9,962 nt of DNA from Bacilli bacterium (GTDB lineage Bacteria > Bacillota_I > Bacilli_A > RFN20 > CAG-288), in contig CAAGIQ010000044.1 of the NCBI GenBank assembly GCA_900769965.1, forward strand, positions 1 through 9,962. The letters run 5' to 3'. The translations under genes were made by a program, and so were the position numbers. The notes beneath the pieces are model-generated. The model did no database searches. It was not told where the DNA came from and was given only the letters and a program-made list of their open reading frames with translations. How positions within the stretch are numbered: position 1 is the stretch's first letter; every line of letters starts with the position of its first letter. Of the stretch, positions 6,625 through 9,962 are shown piece by piece.

Positions 6625-7548
6625 CTAATTAGAGTTATATCCAAATTTTCTGCTGCAGAATACATCTTTCCAATAGTTTTCACGATCAATAATATCTTTA
6701 TCACTTACATTTTTGCTAAAAACTTCCAATATGGTGAAAGTGAAATTTTCTTCAATATATTTTTCTCCTTTGTCTTTTCGGAGATCTACAAGCTTTTTGT
6801 TATGTCCATCACGGCTATCGCAATAAACATCCCATCTTTGTGCAACACCTCTATCACCATAGGCTGAGCCAATATATATTTTCCCGTTAGCCTTATCTGT
6901 TAGACAATATATGCCCTTAACTCCTTCAAGCGCCGCACGAAAATCATTGAATCTAAGACCTTGTAAAATCAATTTGAGTTGTCCAAAAGTCAAATGGACA
7001 TTTTCATATCCAGTAAACTCGATTTCTTCATATTCCTTTGGGAGAACCTCTACCACTTCCGCATCGTCAATAAAACGTTTCAAGTCATAAACATATCTGC
7101 CCATTGCAGACTTCTTCTCGGCGATACGGATAACCAATCGTCCGACATACCCATTATATTCATTTAAAGGCTCAAATGAACACCATCCGTGATCTGCTAT
7201 TTCAGTGATTTTGCCAACAGAAATTAATAACCATTTTTTTGGGTCATCTTTCAATTGAGCAAAAGCAAAAACAATTTGACCAATCTTTGTAAAATTACGC
7301 TGTTTGCTTGAACCCCTATGAGAGTGGTATCCGAAGCCAACTTCACCATTTTTTTGATAACGGTCTATTGCTGGCACCCAATTGCCATTTTCATCGGTAA
7401 CCTTCATATTAAGAGAAATTTTGCACTTAGATACTATTTCATCTGGTAAATTTAATAATCGACCTAAGGAGAGCGCAAAAGATTTTGTATTTTCTGCATT
7501 CTTTAGTCTATTTAATCCACCCACCTCAACACAATCATTTTTTATCAT
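6625..7548 (-). CDS. GIY-YIG endonuclease-domain protein with unrecognised N-terminal domain
   Basis: 307 aa. The C-terminal 95 residues form a GIY-YIG nuclease: GIY at 212-214, YIG at 225-227, conserved Arg238 (AQRW), ILEVF with Glu275, the catalytic-type Glu290 in DRENYWK, and Asn305 in YNSN near the end. All key residues are present, so it should cut DNA. The first 200 residues are not a domain I can name; they contain a beta-rich block with KKWLLISVGKITEI (104-117) and a Tyr-rich segment around 130-185, possibly target recognition. Candidate roles are a restriction-like or homing-like nuclease. I see no methyltransferase beside it in the window. Start: GAGGTG lies 8 nt before the ATG. It sits inside a segment bounded by 46-bp repeats next to a tRNA gene, which suggests acquisition. 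It follows a terminator, so it is probably transcribed on its own. Confidence 0.85.
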   Translation of the reverse strand: MIKNDCVEVGGLNRLKNAENTKSFALSLGRLLNLPDEIVSKCKISLNMKVTDENGNWVPAIDRYQKNGEVGFGYHSHRGSSKQRNFTKIGQIVFAFAQLKDDPKKWLLISVGKITEIADHGWCSFEPLNEYNGYVGRLVIRIAEKKSAMGRYVYDLKRFIDDAEVVEVLPKEYEEIEFTGYENVHLTFGQLKLILQGLRFNDFRAALEGVKGIYCLTDKANGKIYIGSAYGDRGVAQRWDVYCDSRDGHNKKLVDLRKDKGEKYIEENFTFTILEVFSKNVSDKDIIDRENYWKDVFCSRKFGYNSN

Positions 7549-7590
7549 AATGAAATCACCTCAAAAATTTATAATCAAAAATTTTACTAT

Positions 7591-7618
7591 ATTCTGCTAT
7601 TTATTAAAAAATAGTCAA
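7591..7618 (-). promoter_or_regulatory. Candidate promoter of the GIY-YIG gene
   Basis: Minus strand TTGACT (7613-7618), 16-bp spacer, CAGAAT (7591-7596). The spacer holds an inverted repeat CTATTT/AAATAG (7597-7602, 7609-7614) that could be an operator. The -10 is weak, and other AT-rich hexamers nearby could serve. Confidence 0.35.
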
Positions 7619-7622
7619 TAAC

Positions 7623-7670
7623 TAAAAACAGCTACATTCATGTTAACTACGACATGATTAACGCAGCTGT
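7623..7670 (-). terminator. Rho-independent terminator of the septoil-knot gene
   Basis: On the minus strand ACAGCTGCGTT and the complementary AATGTAGCTGT pair with two G-U wobbles, extended inside by CATG/CATG, and are followed by TTTTT. It lies 26 nt after the stop codon of the 69-aa gene, separating it from the GIY-YIG gene. Confidence 0.7.
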
Positions 7671-7696
7671 CATTTAATAAATATTAAAGTACTATT

Positions 7697-7906
7697 TTAT
7701 TTTGGAAAATGTTTGTGGGTGATTAATATATTTGCTTTGTAATCTCTGTCTACAATAAAGACTTTCACATCTGCTTTATAATCGCGATCAACAAGCTGGC
7801 CTCCTGAAATAATGGCCGCATTCTTTTCTTTGTAATCTTGTTCTACAAAAAAGACTTTATAATCAGCTTTGTAATCTCTGTCTACAATAAAAACTTTAGT
7901 TGCCAT
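7697..7906 (-). CDS. 7(1) septoil-knot / DUF6150-type small repeat protein
   Basis: 69 aa, built of repeats of the form VFIVDRDYKAD: at 5-15, a variant VFFVEQDYKEK at 18-28, LVDRDYKAD at 38-46 and VFIVDRDYKAN at 49-59. The tail is ITHKHFPK. This pattern of short Val/Phe strands each followed by D-x-D-Y-x-A matches the small family I recall as DUF6150, renamed for a predicted 7(1) knot fold; no cellular function is established. No signal peptide or membrane segment is visible. Start: AGGAGGT lies 5 nt before the ATG, one of the best ribosome sites in the window, so this is a real, well-expressed gene. Repeats are also close at DNA level: 7734-7765 and 7866-7897 share 31 of 32 bases, 132 bp (44 codons) apart. 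It has its own promoter with a G8 run and its own terminator. Confidence 0.82.
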   Translation of the reverse strand: MATKVFIVDRDYKADYKVFFVEQDYKEKNAAIISGGQLVDRDYKADVKVFIVDRDYKANILITHKHFPK

Positions 7907-7947
7907 AGCGTACCTCCTAAATTGTAATTTCGTTTCCTACTAATAAA

Positions 7948-7976
7948 AGTTTACCACCCCCCCCGCAAAAAGTCAA
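7948..7976 (-). promoter_or_regulatory. Promoter with G8 homopolymer in the spacer, candidate phase-variable switch
   Basis: Minus strand TTGACT (7971-7976), then a spacer of exactly 17 bp (TTTTGC, eight G at 7957-7964, TGG), then TAAACT (7948-7953). The ribosome site of the septoil-knot gene follows about 30 bp on. Slippage of the G run would change the -35/-10 distance, as in known phase-variable promoters; at G8 the spacing is optimal, so the sequenced state would be ON. Confidence 0.65.
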
Positions 7977-8083
7977 GGCTTTTGCCCTTTTTCGTTATTG
8001 ATCTACGTTTTTAATCCAAAAAATAAACGAATTTATAAATAAATTTTTATGAAAAAAATAAGAGATAAATTTTACATTCTATA

Positions 8084-8123
8084 GGCGTCGCGCCGAATCC
8101 GCCACTGGCGTAATTTGGCGGAT
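8084..8123. other. GC-rich palindrome cluster in AT-rich spacer
   Basis: A 40-bp GC-rich block in very AT-rich surroundings. It holds a perfect 8-bp inverted repeat ATCCGCCA/TGGCGGAT (8097-8104, 8116-8123), a competing near-palindrome CGCCACTGGCG (8100-8110) and GGCG-TCG-CGCC (8084-8094). No T-run follows on either side, so it is not a standard terminator. It may be a recombination, replication or protein-binding site. The rest of 7977-8198 shows no gene. Confidence 0.45.
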
Positions 8124-8198
8124 ATGTCATATTAAAATTTTGCTTTTTTATAGTTGGTGTAAATCTTTTATTTATACAAATAAGTGAAATAGCCCTAT

Positions 8199-8230
8199 AA
8201 AAAAGGACTGATATTTTTGGTATCAATCCT
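8199..8230 (-). terminator. Rho-independent terminator of tRNA-Leu(GAG)
   Basis: Minus strand stem AGGATTGATA/TATCAGTCCT (10 bp, one G-U), 7-nt loop and six T, starting 13 nt after the tRNA CCA end. Confidence 0.85.
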
Positions 8231-8244
8231 ATTGTTTCAATATG
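8199..8244. repeat. 46-bp direct repeat, right copy, abutting tRNA-Leu
   Basis: Identical to 6458-6503. It overlaps the last two bases of the tRNA CCA end and otherwise consists of the tRNA terminator and flanks. It is a candidate attachment-type boundary of the 6458-8244 segment, though it lacks the tRNA 3' arm that integrases usually duplicate. Confidence 0.9.
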
Positions 8245-8326
8245 GTGCGGTCAGTGAGACTTGAACTCACATGACAGGGTCATACGCCCCTCAAACGTAC
8301 GCGTCTACCAGTTTCGCCATGACCGC
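8243..8326 (-). tRNA. tRNA-Leu (anticodon GAG)
   Basis: An 84-nt class II tRNA with CCA encoded. Acceptor arms GCGGTCA/TGACCGC pair perfectly, followed by discriminator A and CCA. The D-loop has TGGTAGA, the anticodon stem TACGT/GCGTA encloses TTGAGGG with GAG at 8290-8292, the long variable arm is TGAC-CCT-GTCA and the T arm is GTGAG-TTCAAGT-CTCAC. It decodes CUC and CUU leucine codons. It has its own promoter and terminator and stands alone, divergent from the aminopeptidase gene. The element end at its 3' side suggests use as an insertion landmark. Confidence 0.97.
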
Positions 8327-8335
8327 AGCGTTATT

Positions 8336-8364
8336 ATTATATAGGTAAGTCAATATAAAATCAA
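8336..8364 (-). promoter_or_regulatory. Promoter of tRNA-Leu(GAG)
   Basis: Minus strand TTGATT (8359-8364), 17-bp spacer, perfect TATAAT (8336-8341), 9 bp before the mature tRNA 5' end. The start would fall only a few bases upstream of the tRNA. Confidence 0.75.
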
Positions 8365-8448
8365 TAGTTAAATTTTATCTAAAAATAGCGTATTTAAAGT
8401 ATTATTCTTCGCAAAATATAATCTTTTTTCAAAATAGTTCATATTTAT

Positions 8449-8477
8449 ATGATTTTATATATCTTTTGTTTTATAAT
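8449..8477 (+). promoter_or_regulatory. Candidate promoter of the M18 aminopeptidase gene
   Basis: Perfect TATAAT at 8472-8477, with ATGATT 17 bp upstream as a weak -35. A start near 8484 gives a short leader with AGGAGG at 8491-8496. Confidence 0.5.
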
Positions 8478-8504
8478 GTAAGAAGTTTATAGGAGGAAAA
8501 ACTT

Positions 8505-9872
8505 ATGTATGCAAAATTAGCATGGGATAAATATGATGAAAACGAACTTAAAAAAGTTTTTTCATTAGCCGATGATTATAAAGAGTTCATATCTTTTGGA
8601 AAAACTGAAAGAGAAGCGACAAAACTAGCAGTAAAAGACTTAATCGCTAAAGGTTTTGAAGAATTCGATAGCTCTAAAACCTATAAGGAAGGTGATAAAG
8701 TTTACTTCGTTAATAGAGGTAAGAACGTCTGTGCCTTTATACTCGGTAAAAATAGCTTGTTAGAAGGTATTAGAGTTCTAGGTGCTCACATCGATTCGCC
8801 AAGATTAGATGTAAAGCAAAATCCTTTATATGAAAAAGATGGATTTGCTTTATTAGATACCCATTACTACGGCGGAATTAAAAAGTATCAATGGGTTACT
8901 ATTCCTCTTGCCATTTATGGCGTTGTCTGTAAAAAAGATGGAACTACAGTCGATGTTATGATCGGTGATAAGGAAGATGATCCAGTATTAGGTATTTCAG
9001 ATCTTTTAGTTCACCTCTCTCAAGATCAGATGCAAAAGACTGCTGCAAAAGTAATCGAAGGGGAAGCTCTCGATGTTACTTTAGGTAGCTTACCTTTAAA
9101 GGGTGAAGGGAAATCTTTAGTTAAAGACAACATCTTGAAGATGTTAAAAGACAGATACGATATCGAAGAAGAGGATTACTTATCCGCTGAACTAGAAATT
9201 GTTCCAGCTTCAAAAGCTCGTGATTACGGTCTAGATAGAAGTATGATTGCTGGCTATGGCCATGATGATAGATGCTGCGCTTATTCTTCTTTAAGAGCAC
9301 TTCTCGATTTAGAAGAAACTCCAATTTATACCTCTTGCTGTATCTTAGTAGACAAAGAAGAAGTTGGTAGTATCGGCGCTACAGGAGCCCAATCTAAATT
9401 CTTTGAAAACTGCATCATGGATTTGATGAGTTCTACAGGATTAAAAGCTTGCTCGTTAAGAAAGGTACTAACTGCTTCGAAGATGCTTTCTTCGGATGTC
9501 TCCGCTGGATTTGATCCACTTTTCCCACAAGTTAACGAAGTTAAAAACTCTTGTTTCTTAGGTAAAGGAGTTGTCTTTAATAAATATACCGGAAGTAGAG
9601 GTAAGGGTGGTTGTAACGATGCATCTCCAGAATTTATAGCTTACTTACGTAAGGTTATGGATGATGCAAACGTCAACTTCCAAACCGCTGAATTAGGTAA
9701 AGTTGATCAAGGAGGTGGCGGTACTATCGCATATATCTTAGGTAACTTAAATATGGATGTTATCGATGCTGGTATTCCAGTTCTTAACATGCACTCGCCG
9801 ATGGAAATCATCTCTAAGGCTGATCTTTATGAAGCCTATCAAGCCTACAAAGCTTTCTTAAAATCTTGCTAA
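8505..9872 (+). CDS. M18-family metalloaminopeptidase (aspartyl aminopeptidase-like)
   Basis: A complete 455-aa cytosolic zinc exopeptidase that removes N-terminal residues from peptides, in peptide turnover. Metal and catalytic residues appear in family order: His95 in GAHIDSPRLD, Asp254 in GYGHDDR, Glu285-Glu286 in DKEEVGS, Asp331 in SSDVSAG and His430 in NMHSPMEI. HYYGGIKKYQW (120-130), GSRGKGGCNDASPE (363-376) and QGGGGT (402-407) are further M18 signatures. Length fits the family (430-470) and no key residue is missing. Specificity for Asp/Glu cannot be read with certainty; Firmicute M18 enzymes may be broader. Start: AGGAGG sits 8 nt before the ATG. No signal peptide. It is a single-gene unit with its own promoter and terminator and is divergent from tRNA-Leu. 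I do not give a symbol because apeA, apeB and pepM18 names are used inconsistently. Confidence 0.95.
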   Translation: MYAKLAWDKYDENELKKVFSLADDYKEFISFGKTEREATKLAVKDLIAKGFEEFDSSKTYKEGDKVYFVNRGKNVCAFILGKNSLLEGIRVLGAHIDSPRLDVKQNPLYEKDGFALLDTHYYGGIKKYQWVTIPLAIYGVVCKKDGTTVDVMIGDKEDDPVLGISDLLVHLSQDQMQKTAAKVIEGEALDVTLGSLPLKGEGKSLVKDNILKMLKDRYDIEEEDYLSAELEIVPASKARDYGLDRSMIAGYGHDDRCCAYSSLRALLDLEETPIYTSCCILVDKEEVGSIGATGAQSKFFENCIMDLMSSTGLKACSLRKVLTASKMLSSDVSAGFDPLFPQVNEVKNSCFLGKGVVFNKYTGSRGKGGCNDASPEFIAYLRKVMDDANVNFQTAELGKVDQGGGGTIAYILGNLNMDVIDAGIPVLNMHSPMEIISKADLYEAYQAYKAFLKSC

Positions 9873-9899
9873 TCTAAAAATAACGGTACTTTAAAATCT

Positions 9900-9946
9900 A
9901 CTGGGGTTTTCCGGGGTTGAGAAATCAATCCTGACCCCAGTTTTTT
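9900..9946 (+). terminator. Rho-independent terminator of the M18 aminopeptidase gene
   Basis: ACTGGGGT (9900-9907) pairs with ACCCCAGT (9934-9941), with an inner stem GGGTTGA-GAAA-TCAATCC, followed by six T. It starts 27 nt after the stop codon. The last bases of the window hold a further T-run and no gene. Confidence 0.9.
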
Positions 9947-9962
9947 AATGTTATTTTTTTGA

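Noticed and set aside
7734..7897. CRISPR-like array
   Set aside because: The repeated 32-bp stretches are internal coding repeats of the small protein gene, with no regular spacers.
6458..8244. Insertion sequence
   Set aside because: No transposase and no terminal inverted repeats; the flanking repeats are direct and 46 bp long.
9900..9946. Riboswitch-like fold
   Set aside because: It lies after a gene and is a bulged hairpin with a T-run, fully explained as a terminator.

Overview
The window looks like the chromosome of a low-GC Gram-positive bacterium (Bacillota, perhaps a gut Bacilli or Mollicutes-related lineage). Genes are AT-rich with strong AGGAGG ribosome sites, tRNA and protein promoters are TTGAC(T/A)-like/TATAAT-like, hairpin-plus-T terminators are frequent, and the code is standard (TGG for Trp, TGA used as a stop). 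The species cannot be named from this alone.

Left part (1-3872, minus strand): a compact drug-efflux operon. A MarR-type repressor is followed with overlapping stop/start codons by two half-size ABC exporters. Sequence asymmetries mark them as the two halves of one heterodimeric exporter. The second half runs off the window. A TTGACA-N17-TATATT promoter with an imperfect palindrome in its spacer lies just upstream of marR, which fits autoregulation.

Decayed zone (3873-4711): a remnant of a winged-helix plus BTAD (SARP-like) regulator with two in-frame stops, overlapped in another frame by a small two-helix membrane ORF of doubtful status, then AT-rich sequence without a convincing gene.

Middle (4712-6266, plus strand): four tandem 23-bp repeats lead into the promoter of a complete AAA_14/DUF4143 ATPase with a PD-(D/E)XK-like C-terminal motif. 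The gene is probably a transferred accessory gene and ends in a large hairpin. A possibly decayed coding stretch follows.

Island (6458-8244): a 1.74-kb segment bounded by two identical 46-bp direct repeats. The right copy is the terminator abutting tRNA-Leu(GAG). Inside, on the minus strand, lie a GIY-YIG nuclease with an unrecognised N-terminal domain and a 69-aa repeat protein matching the 7(1) septoil-knot (DUF6150) type. The promoter of the small gene carries a run of eight G in its 17-bp spacer, a classic design for phase variation.

Right part (8243-9962): the tRNA-Leu(GAG) gene with its own promoter (minus), then a divergent, complete M18-family metalloaminopeptidase gene (plus) with its terminator. 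These look like core genes; 3917-8242 is the accessory, partly decayed stretch between core segments.
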